Positions 9,901-15,743 of a stretch of 20,000 bases of DNA are shown piece by piece; within the stretch, counting starts at the first letter, position 1; every line of letters begins with the position of its first letter. Both the position numbers and the translations under genes were made by a program. The notes below the pieces were generated by a model, which worked only from the letters and a program-made list of their open reading frames with translations, did no database searches and was not told the DNA's origin. The stretch is from Symbiodinium natans (lineage: Eukaryota; Sar; Dinophyceae; Suessiales; Symbiodiniaceae): contig CAJNDS010001358.1 of the NCBI GenBank assembly GCA_905221605.1, positions 72,501-92,500 on the forward strand, given 5' to 3'.

Positions 9901-12900
9901 TGAAGAAGACGTAGCACGTAGCAGCAGTACAACCAAAAGTTTGGGGCTCTTGTTCAGCAGTTCAGCAGGCTTGGCTTTGGGATGGTTTCGCTTGGCACAC
10001 GCCTACTGGACTGGGGCAGCGAAGCTCACAAAATGAAGCGCCCAAATCCTGCTCCCGAAGTCCCCCAACCGAGAGGGCCTTAAAACCCCAAGCCCGAAAA
10101 CCTACCCTCCTCTCCCCTAATGAAGGGGAAGAAGCCTTAAACCATATATGGACCTTGACATGATTGAAAGTTAAATTGCTTATTTAAGGTCTTTATTTAA
10201 TTGAATATACCTTCAACTGGATGGGTTATGTATGTGGCCAGTGTCCAGGCAGAGATGCCTTTTGAAAGACCCGCTGCATGGAGGGGCGCTTGAGCTCAGG
10301 GCGTAGAGCCAAGTACCTTGGGCATGATGGGCTGCAGGGTTTAGGGTTTAGGAACAAAAATCAGGAAGCACTCTAAACCCTAAGCATTAAACCTCTAAAC
10401 TGTAAAACTTATACAAAGATTTCAAGGGTACTGTTGGGAGTCAAGGCTTAAAAACGGAGCTGTTGAGTTGTAGGGTTTAGGGTTTAGGGTTTAAGTTGTA
10501 GAAATGGGTCAGAATAGGCACGATCTAGAGACTGCGGACCCCAAAGTGTGGGGAGTGGGGGCTAAGTTGTATACTTGGAGTGCTGGGGTAATCCTAAGCC
10601 CTAAATCCTACACAGAAGTAAAGTGCTGGAGGTTCGCATTTCGACTTCTCAGATCTTTGGGCTGTCAAGGCTTTTCAAGCGCGCAAGGAAGAGACTGAGC
10701 AGAAACAAGCGGGAGGCTAAGAGAAACTTTTCACTCGACTCCCGGATCATAGGCGTCGCGACAACGCCCATTCTCTGCCTTGACCCTAAGCCCTTGAACC
10801 CCCAAACCCAAAACCTATAACAACTACACCATCATATAAACCTCAAATCGCAACCTGAAAATCTGGTCCACGAGTCCGCTGAACCCTAAAGAATGCTCTA
10901 GCAGCCTGAGCTCTCACTCACTAAGTGGTCCCTGTAACCGACGCATAGAAACCTAGTTGTCCAGTAACCTGGGGGAATTAAAGGTTCACCTTTGGGATTA
11001 CAAAGGGATTATCCTACCCCAAAAAGGTTAAAGGTTGCCTACTCGGCTACTAGGGAAAGAGCAAGCTTGCTTGTTTTATATTATCAGGCTCAGCTAGGCT
11101 GCCCAGTAACCTAGGCTTAAAAAGGGTGCCCTTTTTTGCTTAAAGGGGTTTATAAGGGAACCTAAACCCCCCCCAAAAAGGGAATAAGGGCACTACTGGG
11201 CATCCTAGTCAGGGTTGCGGATTTAGGGTCCAGGCTGGCCCCAGGAAGAATCAAACTAAATCAGGAACCTTAGTAGCCCCAAAACACACAGCACAAGGGT
11301 AGCGGGGAGGTGGTTCAGGTCCCTAAACCCCAAACCCCAAACCCCAAACCCTAAACCCTAAACCCGACACCTAAACCCTAAGGTCCAACTTTCACATGCC
11401 GGGGTGCCATGACTCCCCCAGTCGGGGCTCCCACTCGGCTTGCAACGCCTCATCTTCTGCCGACGTGGTGCCTGTTCGGGTTTAGGGTTTAGGGTTTAGG
11501 GTTTAGGGTTTAGGGTTTAGGGTTTAGGGTTTAGGGTTTAGGGTTTAGGGTTTAGGGTTTAGGGTTTAGGGTTTAGGGTTGAGGGGTTTAGGGTTGAGGG
11601 TTGTGTCCTCATCCCCTGGGGCCTTTGATGGTAGATGTGCATCTTCGCATTGGGACATGAGTTTATGTTCTGCTTCTGTATTTAGAAGGAGCAGAATTTG
11701 CAATTGTTTAGGCTCTCGTGCGTTCGCAACTGGATGCGGCAACTGTCCAGGCCACTGGGGTTATTCTTGAAACAAGGCGGTTCAGCTTCGGAATCGGCTG
11801 GCAAACCCTGACCTTGAATCCCGGGCCAGCATCGTCACGCCTTTACTCAACCTCAAACACGAAGCATGGAATCTTAAACACTAAACCTTGAGCCCTTCAG
11901 TTCTGGTAACCCCTCAGCCCCCGCAGTTCGCAGCACGCCCTAGCACGCCGCATGGCCAGTCTTGGGGCCGTCTCAGCACAACTTTCTAGACTTCAAAAGA
12001 CCTTAGCCCCTCTACAGCACGCTAGAATTCCCCCAGTGCGCACAAACGCGGCCGAGCAGCCACTATCAACAGCCTGAGGCGTGGCCGGACCCCGGCCGAA
12101 GGCTGCAAAGAGGGTGCTCTGCCTTGGGCTTGTGGGGTTTTGGGGAGCACTTTGCTTCAAGCTCACGAGTACCTACAAGTGATGAAGAAGACTACCTGAA
12201 TTACATACACTGCACACACATATATATATATATATATGTATATGTATATATATATAGACACACATTTGTAAATATGAATATATACATATTGAAGATATTA
12301 TACGAAGTGGTGCCATAAATTATTTCAATGGTTTCGGTTCTGATGTAGTGAAGTCTTCTGCAATACAACTCTAACGCCGTCGGTCGGCAGCTGCGGCGGA
12401 GGGCCCAGCCAAACGGGTCGGACTAATTACTAATGTTTTTTCCCTTATGGCCCTTGTATAACTCTACTATAAAGAAACAGCCCCCTGTTATTATTACTAA
12501 GGCCCCCCTAAACCCTAAACCCTAAACCCTAAACCCTAAACCCTAAACCCCAAACCCTAAACCCCAAACCCTAAACCCTAAACCCTAAACCCTCAACCCT
12601 AAACCCTCTATTAGGCACCTTGAGTCTCTGAAAACGAAGGCTAAGACCGACCAGGGGCTTCTTCGCCGGAGCCGATGGCCGTCCGCCACCTGAGGTTGGG
12701 CAAAAAGGGGTTTAGGGTTTAGGGTTTAGGGTTTAGGGTTTAGGGTTTAGGGTTTAGGGTTTAACACTAAGCGCTAAACCGTAAACCCTACACCCTAGAA
12801 CCTAAACCCTAAACCCTATAACCTTATAAACCCAACACCCTTTGCTTTTTGCTTGTTCTTCTGTGGCTCCTATTGGGGGGGGGGGCATATTCGGGAGTCA

Positions 12901-13488
12901 ACCCTGCAGCTTTGCAGCAACCGGTCTAGGGTTGAGGGTTCGGGCCTGTGGGGCTTGAGCTCATGTCCCCCAGCAACCTAGGAATAGCACAGGAACCTCC
13001 CTTCTGCTTGGTGGCCTCTGAGGGAACTGAACCCCCTCCCTCCGCAAGAAAGGGACCAAAGAATACAGGGTACTCCTTGAAATGCTCCCCCTCAGACTAT
13101 AACAGCCCTTATGATAGGGATTCTAGTACCCCCCCCCCCCTCTTGTAATCCCTATGCAGGACTGTTAGTACCTGGGGGAACATCCCAAGGTGCCACGGGG
13201 AATCAAGCCCCATGACGTGTTCGCTCCCAAGGAAGCCCGGGCCCCCAAATGCCGCGATCCTACCGCAACTCCTGCCAGGTTCTTGGTTAGTAGGGTTTAG
13301 GGTTTAGGGTTTAGGGTTTAGGGTTGCGAGTATACGTCCTGAGTTCCTGTAGCATACTGAGTCGTACCTTCCTTGCAAGTACACTGTGAGCTTTTCAAGC
13401 AGGGACATCCGGCAAAAAATCGCCCAGCGCCTCCTTCCACACGCTGGCGCTTCGCCGGAGCTGCACCCTCCACATCGATCACATCCAT
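921..13488 (-). CDS. UNG: Uracil-DNA glycosylase, family 1 (spliced gene, at least 13 exons)
   Basis: This gene removes uracil from DNA by cutting the N-glycosidic bond, the first step of base-excision repair in nucleus or mitochondrion. I assembled it by hand from minus-strand exons. The 14 exons down to position 1203 sum to 762 nt (254 codons) with no phase conflict. Motifs appear in the family's order: GESW and the PELKRP segment near the start, [20 protein letters not shown] joined to [77 protein letters not shown] and [17 protein letters not shown]. The catalytic Asp and Tyr (DPYH), uracil-stacking Phe (AFSV), uracil-binding Asn (LLN) and the His and Leu of HPSPLS are all present, so the enzyme should be active. 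Exons average about 55 nt; introns run from under 200 nt to about 1.3 kb. The first two exons (N-terminus) and the C-terminal end are uncertain. Identity is certain from motifs; exact boundaries are inferred. Confidence 0.93.
1064..1139 (-). repeat. Degenerate CCCTAAA/CCCAAAA tract
   Basis: Mixture of CCCTAAA, CCCAAAA and CCCGAAA units immediately left of the maximal UNG exon. Confidence 0.9.
1203..1261 (-). CDS. UNG: UNG exon: HPSPLS catalytic loop
   Basis: At least 59 nt from TTGAG|GA. It encodes [19 protein letters not shown]: the catalytic His, the DNA-intercalating Leu loop and the GC-HF strand. Three 3' ends are possible: AAG|GT at 1203 (phase 0, preferred here), GA|GC at 1195 after HKVNE, or a GT at 1139 made by a TTTCGGG unit. 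HKVNE resembles the family's HFSKTNE, so the choice is open. Confidence 0.9.
1278..1345 (+). repeat. (TTTAGGG)n tract
   Basis: TTTAGGG and TTTGGGG units beginning 15 bases upstream of the acceptor of the HPSPLS exon. In the transcript this is the CCCUAAA end of the intron. A G-rich GAGGGGGTTGAGG imperfect repeat follows to about 1470. Confidence 0.95.
1607..1712. mobile_element. Foldback element, ~40-bp inverted ends
   Basis: CTAAGGTTCCATGTACCT at the left pairs with AGGTACATGGATCCTTAG at the right, and pairing continues through an ATACTTG/CAAGTAT pair. About 106 bp, non-coding, inside the UNG intron before the HPSPLS exon. Single copy in the window. Confidence 0.65.
1851..2045. mobile_element. 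Family A foldback with long extended arms
   Basis: Core 1901-1989 has the family A ends TTGGGATGTTCC... and ...GGGGGAACAGCCCAA. Outside the core the flanks are also inverted: GCAGGCTTTTGCGGTTTG on the left pairs with CAAACCGTAAAAGCCTGC on the right, so the palindrome is about 195 bp. Confidence 0.7.
2047..2259 (-). repeat. (CCCTAAA)n tract, 210 bp
   Basis: About 28 units with point variants and CTGCCCTAAA-type insertions. It abuts the UNG LWGRDAQ exon; in the transcript it is the 5' part of the following intron. Confidence 0.97.
2262..2332 (-). CDS. UNG: UNG exon: [20 protein letters not shown]
   Basis: 71 nt from CCCCAG|G to a GC donor (GCAG|GCGAGG). It encodes [20 protein letters not shown] and LIA, matching LLWG-YAQ-K and RHHVL of UNG. 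The GC donor gives VLIAGHPSPLS, the exact family spacing. A GT donor six bases on, formed by the first telomere-like unit, would insert two residues and is less likely. Confidence 0.93.
2366..2504. repeat. TTTAGGG tract followed by inverted CCCTAAA
   Basis: Degenerate TTTAGGG/TTTGGGG units to about 2475, then four CCCTAAA units (2478-2504): a small head-to-head junction. 2505-2700 continues as eroded repeats of both strands. Confidence 0.85.
2700..3363. other. Intron DNA without recognised gene
   Basis: Mostly unique sequence in the UNG intron. 2716-2796 shares TCCGACCCCTATAT and a TATTATAGTAT-type arm with 13845-13920, suggesting one more degraded foldback family. A minus-strand open frame at 2948-3295 has no recognisable motif. 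Confidence 0.5.
3364..3402 (-). repeat. (CCCTAAA)n short tract
   Basis: Five units, 22 bases beyond the donor of the GWEHFTD exon. Confidence 0.95.
3424..3498 (-). CDS. UNG: UNG exon: [10 protein letters not shown] ... GVIFL
   Basis: 75 nt from AAGAAG|G to a GC donor (TTCCT|GCTCC). It encodes [20 protein letters not shown] then GVIFL, matching the GWE-FTD helix and GVVFLLWG strand of UNG. The GC donor is chosen because it restores LLWG with the next exon. Reading through to a GT just before the telomere-like tract would break that motif. Confidence 0.93.
3662..3748. mobile_element. Imperfect foldback
   Basis: CCCTAAGTG near the centre-left pairs with CACTTAGG, with further pairing of CCCCATGTAACC to GGGGTACCTGGGG. 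Non-coding, in the UNG intron. A smaller hairpin (GAGGGGTAGAAG / CTTCTTCCCCTC) lies at 3505-3555. 3780-4180 is AT-richer unique DNA with nothing recognised. Confidence 0.45.
4181..4258 (-). repeat. (CCCTAAA)n tract
   Basis: About eleven units including CCCAAAA variants. An opposite tract (TTTGGGG/TTTAGGG) lies at 4376-4405. The island between them has open frames but no recognisable product. Confidence 0.95.
4473..4538 (-). repeat. (CCCTAAA)9 tract
   Basis: Nine perfect units, 5' part of the intron after the LLN exon. The matching TTTAGGG tract right of that exon is at 4730-4757. Confidence 0.98.
4573..4631 (-). CDS. UNG: UNG exon: [20 protein letters not shown]
   Basis: 59 nt from CTCGAG|G to a GC donor (CACAA|GCTGC). 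It contains LLN, whose Asn hydrogen-bonds to the uracil base, and the TVLTV strand and GQANSHK turn typical of the family. Left flank is nine CCCTAAA units; right flank is a short TTTAGGG tract. Confidence 0.95.
5095..5186 (-). repeat. (CCCTAAA)n tract
   Basis: About thirteen units with two CCCTGAA variants; 30 bases left of the PHGNLLSW exon. Confidence 0.98.
5217..5270 (-). CDS. UNG: UNG exon: [18 protein letters not shown]
   Basis: 54 nt, phase 0 on both sides, from TTCAAG|G to a GC donor (GCGCAG|GCC). The [11 protein letters not shown] segment matches the P-HG-L--WA-QG motif of UNG and joins to GVFLLN in the next exon. Telomere-like tracts lie on both sides, CCCTAAA left and TTTAGGG right. 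Confidence 0.93.
5288..5412 (+). repeat. TTTAGGG tract decaying to TTTGGGG/TTGAGGG
   Basis: Four intact units, then increasingly mutated ones. Starts 18 bases right of the PHGNLLSW exon. Confidence 0.9.
5413..5545. repeat. Dispersed repeat C, copy 1
   Basis: Shares AAACCCAAGGGCCCA-type sequence, AGAAGGTAA and AAGGGACCATGT with 7170-7310 in the same order. Non-coding; function unknown. Confidence 0.55.
5770..6062 (+). repeat. G-rich minisatellite (GGTTGGGGA / GGGTTGTGG)
   Basis: Nearly 300 bp of G and T with few A: TTGGGGAGG units, then GGGTTGTGGG units. Dense G-runs suggest quadruplex potential. Long frames on both strands here (Leu-Gly or Pro-rich) are products of the repeat, not genes. 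Confidence 0.9.
6152..6186 (-). CDS. UNG: UNG exon: [11 protein letters not shown]
   Basis: 35 nt from CCCAG|GT. The upstream exon's last A completes Ser, giving [11 protein letters not shown], the family's PPSL-N-KE helix. The 3' end is uncertain: GT donors at two adjacent positions or a GA donor would give ESRH, ESRHV or ESRHVV. ESRHV gives the same spacing to the HG motif as E. coli Ung. Confidence 0.85.
6601..6719. mobile_element. Foldback element, ~28-bp inverted ends
   Basis: CTACTTTGGGGCTCTTTTGA and CTTAGTA at the left pair with TACTAAGTCAAACAGGGCC and TCCAAGTAG at the right. About 119 bp, inside the UNG intron between the DPYH and LQNM exons. Single copy here. Confidence 0.65.
7170..7310. 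repeat. Dispersed repeat C, copy 2
   Basis: Related to 5413-5545. Contains a local tandem duplication of AGACTAAGGGACCA. 6740-7165 around it is unique DNA and short eroded telomere-like pieces with no recognised exon. Confidence 0.55.
7328..7465 (-). repeat. (CCCTAAA)n tract
   Basis: About eighteen units, left flank of the DPYH exon. Confidence 0.97.
7481..7553 (-). CDS. UNG: UNG exon: DPYH catalytic motif
   Basis: 73 nt from CCAG|GAC to a GC donor (CCGA|GCCGCC), encoding [19 protein letters not shown] and then VGIPP. It carries the water-activating Asp, the Tyr that shields the pocket from thymine, and the uracil-stacking Phe of AFSV. The usual His of GQAHG is Met here. The exon is flanked by CCCTAAA on the left and a 400-bp TTTAGGG-type array on the right. 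Confidence 0.95.
7560..7972 (+). repeat. TTTAGGG / TTTAGGC composite array, 410 bp
   Basis: Five TTTAGGG units, then about 37 units of the variant TTTAGGC (7605-7868, with three hexamer TTAGGC interruptions), then about thirteen TTTAGGG units. Largest array in the window and right flank of the DPYH exon. The block of a single variant shows local expansion rather than random decay. Confidence 0.98.
7973..8481. other. Intron DNA, eroded repeats
   Basis: Mixed TTTGGGG/TTTAGGG-like fragments on the + strand and some CCCTAAA at 8357-8392, with unique sequence between. No exon recognised. Confidence 0.5.
8482..8538 (+). repeat. (TTTAGGG)n tract
   Basis: Eight units with one TTTAGGA. Lies about 205 bases downstream (in the transcript) of the VRVVIVGQ microexon. 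Confidence 0.97.
8744..8767 (-). CDS. UNG: UNG 24-nt microexon: VRVVIVGQ
   Basis: Eight codons between GGGCAG|GTT and a GA donor (GGGCAG|GACGT). They encode VRVVIVGQ, the beta strand leading into the catalytic GQDPYH motif, which is completed by the next exon. The conservation of VVI-GQ immediately before DPYH makes the assignment strong despite the tiny size. Confidence 0.92.
8953..9049 (+). repeat. (TTTAGGG)n tract with TTTGGGC variants
   Basis: Twelve or so units between the VRVVIVGQ and FPPQEDIY exons. Its orientation here does not follow the usual exon-flanking rule. Confidence 0.95.
9109..9163 (-). CDS. UNG: UNG exon: [18 protein letters not shown]
   Basis: 55 nt from GAG|G to a GC donor (ACAAG|GCACG). 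It encodes [18 protein letters not shown], matching bacterial IYPPQKDVFNAF, the loop that contacts DNA beside the active site. A second AG (CCCCAG|GAA) lies 12 nt inside; using it would delete FPPQ, so the outer acceptor is preferred. Confidence 0.9.
9181..9237 (+). repeat. (TTTAGGG)8 tract
   Basis: Eight perfect units starting 18 bases right of the FPPQEDIY exon acceptor. Confidence 0.98.
9530..9725 (+). repeat. GA-rich polypurine tract
   Basis: About 190 bp of G and A (GAGAGA, GGGAGG, AGACAG) inside the intron before FPPQEDIY. A shorter CT tract lies at 9857-9876. The Ser/Leu-rich minus-strand frame across it is a repeat artefact. Confidence 0.9.
9727..9771 (-). repeat. (CCCTAAA)n tract
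   Basis: Six units, 24 bases beyond the VDEARAK exon in transcript direction. Confidence 0.97.
9795..9829 (-). CDS. UNG: UNG exon: [11 protein letters not shown]
   Basis: 35 nt from CAG|GTCGATG to a GT donor. It aligns with the VAEER-type helix before the YPP motif of UNG. The end was chosen so that GT-AG splicing gives ...DVVFPPQED; a donor one or two bases earlier would give a single Val but a non-standard GG donor. Identity is good, and the exact 3' end is uncertain by a few bases. Confidence 0.75.
9836..10258. other. Intron DNA, no gene recognised
   Basis: Intron between the YLALRPEL and VDEARAK exons. CT-repeat at the left end, AT-richer at 10140-10220. A plus-strand frame at 9836-10036 starts in the CT repeat and has no motif. 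Confidence 0.5.
10259..10316 (-). CDS. UNG: UNG exon: [19 protein letters not shown]
   Basis: 58 nt from AAG|G to a GC donor (AAAAG|GCATC), encoding [19 protein letters not shown]. It matches the helix that carries KPYF in human UNG, with the same spacing to the next exon. It ends in phase 0. It lies in a stretch with only a short telomere-like tract to its right. Confidence 0.85.
10952..11054. mobile_element. Family B foldback copy
   Basis: Ends CCTAGTTGTCCAGTAACC and, inverted, CCTAGTAGCCGAGTAGGC. Core ...AATTAAAGGTTCACCTTTGG is diverged. Only 39 bases from the next copy. The surroundings (10317-10951) hold small TTTAGGG tracts at 10336 and 10472 and no recognised exon. Confidence 0.65.
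11094..11208. mobile_element. Family B foldback copy
   Basis: Ends CTAGGCTGCCCAGTAACC and, inverted, CTAGGATGCCCAGTAGTG; core AAAAAGGGTGCCCTTTTTTG then TTTATAAGGGAACCT. 115 bp, non-coding. Confidence 0.75.
11322..11382 (-). repeat. CCCCAAA/CCCTAAA tract
   Basis: Seven to eight units with CCCCAAA and CCCGACA variants, left flank of the GESW exon. Confidence 0.93.
11408..11471 (-). CDS. UNG: UNG exon: entry to catalytic domain (ends GESW)
   Basis: Begins at CAG|GC and encodes [20 protein letters not shown], ending with TG of the Trp codon at a GC donor (TCATG|GCACC). The GESW motif marks the start of the catalytic domain in eukaryotic UNG. Joining directly to the next exon gives the family's 11-residue distance from this Trp to the Pro of the KRP motif, which fixes this donor over alternatives 6-7 nt downstream. 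Confidence 0.85.
11477..11600 (+). repeat. (TTTAGGG)n tract, 120 bp
   Basis: About fifteen perfect units and two TTGAGGG. It begins only five bases from the acceptor of the GESW exon, so in the transcript CCCUAAA repeats replace the normal polypyrimidine tract. Confidence 0.98.
11601..12500. other. Intron DNA; alternative UNG first exon possible
   Basis: 11650-11623 (minus) reads ATGCGAAGATGCACATCTAC... to a GC donor (AAAG|GCCCC) in phase with the GESW exon, and TAA lies in frame upstream; it could be an alternative start. 12205-12260 is a TA/CA microsatellite. Otherwise nothing recognised. Confidence 0.4.
12507..12609 (-). repeat. (CCCTAAA)n tract
   Basis: About fourteen units, left of UNG candidate exon 2. 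Confidence 0.97.
12648..12689 (-). CDS. UNG: UNG candidate exon 2 (Pro/Ala/Lys-rich linker)
   Basis: A 42-nt exon between CTCAG|G and a GT donor. It encodes [13 protein letters not shown] with phase 1 on both sides, matching its neighbours. The composition resembles the flexible tail before the UNG catalytic domain. The island is flanked by CCCTAAA on the left and TTTAGGG on the right, like the proven exons. Such a linker has low information content, so it is supported only by phase and context. Confidence 0.5.
12708..12762 (+). repeat. (TTTAGGG)n tract
   Basis: Seven to eight units, right of UNG candidate exon 2. 12763-12835 has eroded CCCTAAA units. Confidence 0.97.
13075..13190. mobile_element. 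Family A foldback copy
   Basis: Right end reads inverted as CCTTGGGATGTTCCCCC and pairs with CCTTGAAATGCTCCCCC at the left. Inner arms ATAGGGATTCTAGTACC and GTAATCCCTAT pair around a poly-C loop. Confidence 0.75.
13295..13325 (+). repeat. (TTTAGGG)4 tract
   Basis: Four units between the UNG candidate first and second exons. Confidence 0.95.
13431..13488 (-). CDS. UNG: UNG candidate exon 1 (start codon, nuclear-localisation-like tail)
   Basis: ATG in a good context (GGCGCCATGG) begins [19 protein letters not shown], a charged tail with a KRQR nuclear-localisation-like motif, as expected for the N-terminus of nuclear UNG. The proposed donor is GGAG|GC with one base left over (phase 1), which fits the next exon. 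The frame stays open further left, so the exon could end at a GT donor near 13368. An alternative first exon lies at 11650-11623. No homology supports either one. Confidence 0.5.
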
Positions 13489-14939
13489 GGCGCCCAAGCT
13501 TAAGCTTTCGTGGCCCCAGGTTTATGGGGAAACTCACGGACCAATGGCTGCAGACGTCACCACCAGGAAGAGCCTGCAGAAGACCCAACAAGACCTGTAA
13601 TCCAAGAGGGCGGCCCAAGATCACACCCATTGGCCCCGCCTCAGGTATAAGAGCTGCGGTTTAGGGTTTAGGGTTTGATCGAAGAAGCATGCGCTGCCAG
13701 CTTAAACGCTAAAGGTTAACCGGCGATTTGTCATCAATTTCAAGTGCCACACAGGACTCAGAAGGAGGGCGAGTGGTTAATGCGACATCGGAGAATTAGG
13801 GGCCTAATACATGGATTTTTTGTGTGTGGGGGGGGGGGAGGAGGTGAGGGGGTGGTATAATAGTATGAGTATATAGCGCCCGTAAGGGAATACTATTAGC
13901 AAGTAGTCCGACCCCTATATGGGTTGGCAAGAAGATGTCACAAGGATTGAAATCTTGCCTTGCCGTTGCCTTGAGGATTGATCAAGATCTGTAGGCATGT
14001 CTACATATGGCCCAACACGTGCAAACAAAGCCAAACCTTGGCAATCGCACAAAACCCTAAACCCTAAACCCTGATGGGCCTAAAGGCTTCAACTCCAAAA
14101 CCTCCATGTCTGCAGAATTCGTGATGAGGATGCGGAGGCCGAAGCCCCGGGACCCCTAAACCCCTAAACCCTAATCCCTAAAACCCGAAAACGCTGAAAC
14201 CCTAAATCCATAACCTCTCCACCCTAACCGCCCCCTTCCCCCCTTCCCCCCCCCACCCCGTCCCTTTGCTTCTCATGTAGGGCGTTGAACTGACAAAAAA
14301 AAACCAGGTTTCTCCTTGGACCCATTAAGGTTCTACCCTTAGGTTTTCCCATTAAGGTTCTACCCTGGGACCCTCCCTAAACCCTAAACCCTTAACCCCT
14401 CTTCCTCGCGCTCTCCAGAGTCTTCGTGGCATAGGTAGAGGTCCATGTACAGGTCCAGGTCGCAGCCCTGAGACTCGCATCTGAAGAGCTCCTAAGCCCT
14501 AAACCCTAAACCCTGAACCCGAAACCCTGAACCCTAAACCCTGAACCCTACAGTACACCCTAAACCCTAAACCCTAAACCCTAAACCCTAAACCCTAAAC
14601 CCTAAACCCTAAACCCTAAAACCAGCCCCCAACCCTTGAAGCCTTGAAGCTTTAAGCCTCTTGGCAAGTCAAACATAGATGCGCCATGAACTAAGGTACT
14701 AAAGGGTCTGGGGTCTGGAGATTTCGGATTTCGGGATGCGGGATTAAGTTTACGGTTTTTGCGACTCAGGGACCTTCAGGAACAGGTTTAGGGCTTTGGG
14801 GTTTAGGGTTTAGGGTTTGGGGTTTAGGGTTTGGGGTTTAGGGTTTAGGTTTAGGGCTTTGGAGAGTTAAAGTTTGCCTGCTCCTTCGAGCAAGGGGACC
14901 TGCAAACCGAAGGCATGTGCCCGAAACGCGTGACTTAGG
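13489..14939. other. Spacer between UNG and the LRR gene, left part
   Basis: Contains a degraded repeat related to 2716-2796 (13845-13920, with TAATAGTAT/ATACTATTA arms), a 19-bp direct repeat at 14321-14339 and 14348-14366, CCCTAAA tracts at 14490-14620, a TTTAGGG/TTTGGGG tract at 14788-14857, and the candidate exon at 14467-14412. Promoter and trans-splice sites cannot be placed. Confidence 0.5.
14412..14467 (-). CDS. Candidate exon of an unidentified gene
   Basis: Between CTCAG|GGC and GAGA|GCGCG the minus strand encodes GCDLDLYMDLYLCHEDSGE; the frame is open on both sides (ESQ before, REEE after). The composition is protein-like and the splice signals follow the local rule. No homology recognised. 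Possible partners are at 15163-15129 (MGQVLSSLFRTK, a myristoylation-like start) and 14899-14878, both in compatible phase. Unproven. Confidence 0.35.
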
Positions 14940-15042
14940 TTGGGATGTTCCCCCTTATACTAACAGTCCTTGATAGGGATTCTAATACCCCCCCATGAAT
15001 AATCCCGATTAAGGACTGTTAGTAGAAGGGGGAACATCCCAA
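14940..15042. mobile_element. Family A foldback copy (best preserved)
   Basis: 103 bp. TTGGGATGTTCCCCCTTATA at the left pairs with TAGAAGGGGGAACATCCCAA at the right, and the arms run on through ACTAACAGTCCTT/AAGGACTGTTAGT for about 42 bp. Non-coding. Confidence 0.85.
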
Positions 15043-15271
15043 GGTTTACAAGGACTTTGTAAGATTCAGGGCTCCGGAGGCGTGAGTCGTTTGTGTTCAA
15101 ACACAATGGGAGTGATGCCACACACGGCTTCGTGCGAAAAAGAGAAGAGAGAACTTGGCCCATCGGCTCGGGAAAAACTATTGCACGAGCGATCTTCTCA
15201 CTTGAAAATCGCTAGTAAGTCGAGTGAAGGCACTGCAAGTCTACAGTGGGTGGGAGGGGAGGGGGGGCAGT

Positions 15272-15392
15272 GGCCCAAAAAAACCACATTAACATAAGGA
15301 TTCTGCCAAGAGGGTGTTCCAGAATCCCCCTTATAGGGGAGCAACTGCCCAAATAATAGGATTCCTAATGTTTACGTGGCCTACAGGGCCCC
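15272..15392. mobile_element. Foldback element, ~33-bp inverted ends
   Basis: AACCACATTAACATAAGGAT at the left pairs with GATTCCTAATGTTTACGTGG at the right, inside GGCCC/GGGCC outer ends. About 121 bp. A different family from A and B. Confidence 0.65.
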
Positions 15393-15459
15393 AAAGGAGG
15401 GTTGTTTCCGGGCATGGCATGCCGCTGGGCTCCGCTTCGTTGGCGAGTTTAGGGAATTT

Positions 15460-15526
15460 TTTTTTTTAGGGTGTAGGGTGTAGGGTGTAGGGTTTAGGGT
15501 TTAGGGTTTAGGGTTTAGGGTTTAGG
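15460..15526 (+). repeat. TGTAGGG then TTTAGGG tract
   Basis: Three TGTAGGG units followed by six TTTAGGG units after a poly-T run. The same TGTAGGG triplet occurs at 17007-17027. Confidence 0.95.
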
Positions 15527-15627
15527 GACGGGAGCCGAGCCGGGGCATTTGCACTCCAATTGCCTGCTCGTGTAGCTGCTGGGCTGCAGCTCAAACGTTG
15601 TAGGGGTTTAGGGCTTGGGGCTTCGCA

Positions 15628-15672
15628 CCCTAAACCCTAAACCCTAAGCCCGAAACCCTAAACCATAAACCC
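15628..15672 (-). repeat. CCCTAAA tract beyond the LRR gene stop
   Basis: Six units with variants; probably 3' untranslated or intergenic. Confidence 0.9.
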
Positions 15673-15743
15673 TGAGCCTTAGGGTGTTTGGGTTATTTAG
15701 GAGATTCGGTGCAGAGGCTTCGGGACATCCTCCTGCTTGCGGC

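Noticed and set aside
13189-13285. Open frames on both strands (plus: [14 protein letters not shown]; minus: [20 protein letters not shown])
   Set aside because: Both strands look equally coding and neither connects to a recognised protein.
13386-13664. Plus-strand frames of 75-92 codons over the UNG candidate first exon
   Set aside because: No motif; antisense to a better candidate. Not decisive either way.
14321-14366. 19-bp direct repeat CCCATTAAGGTTCTACCCT
   Set aside because: Two copies 27 bp apart, with no further copies or structure; treated as a minor local duplication.
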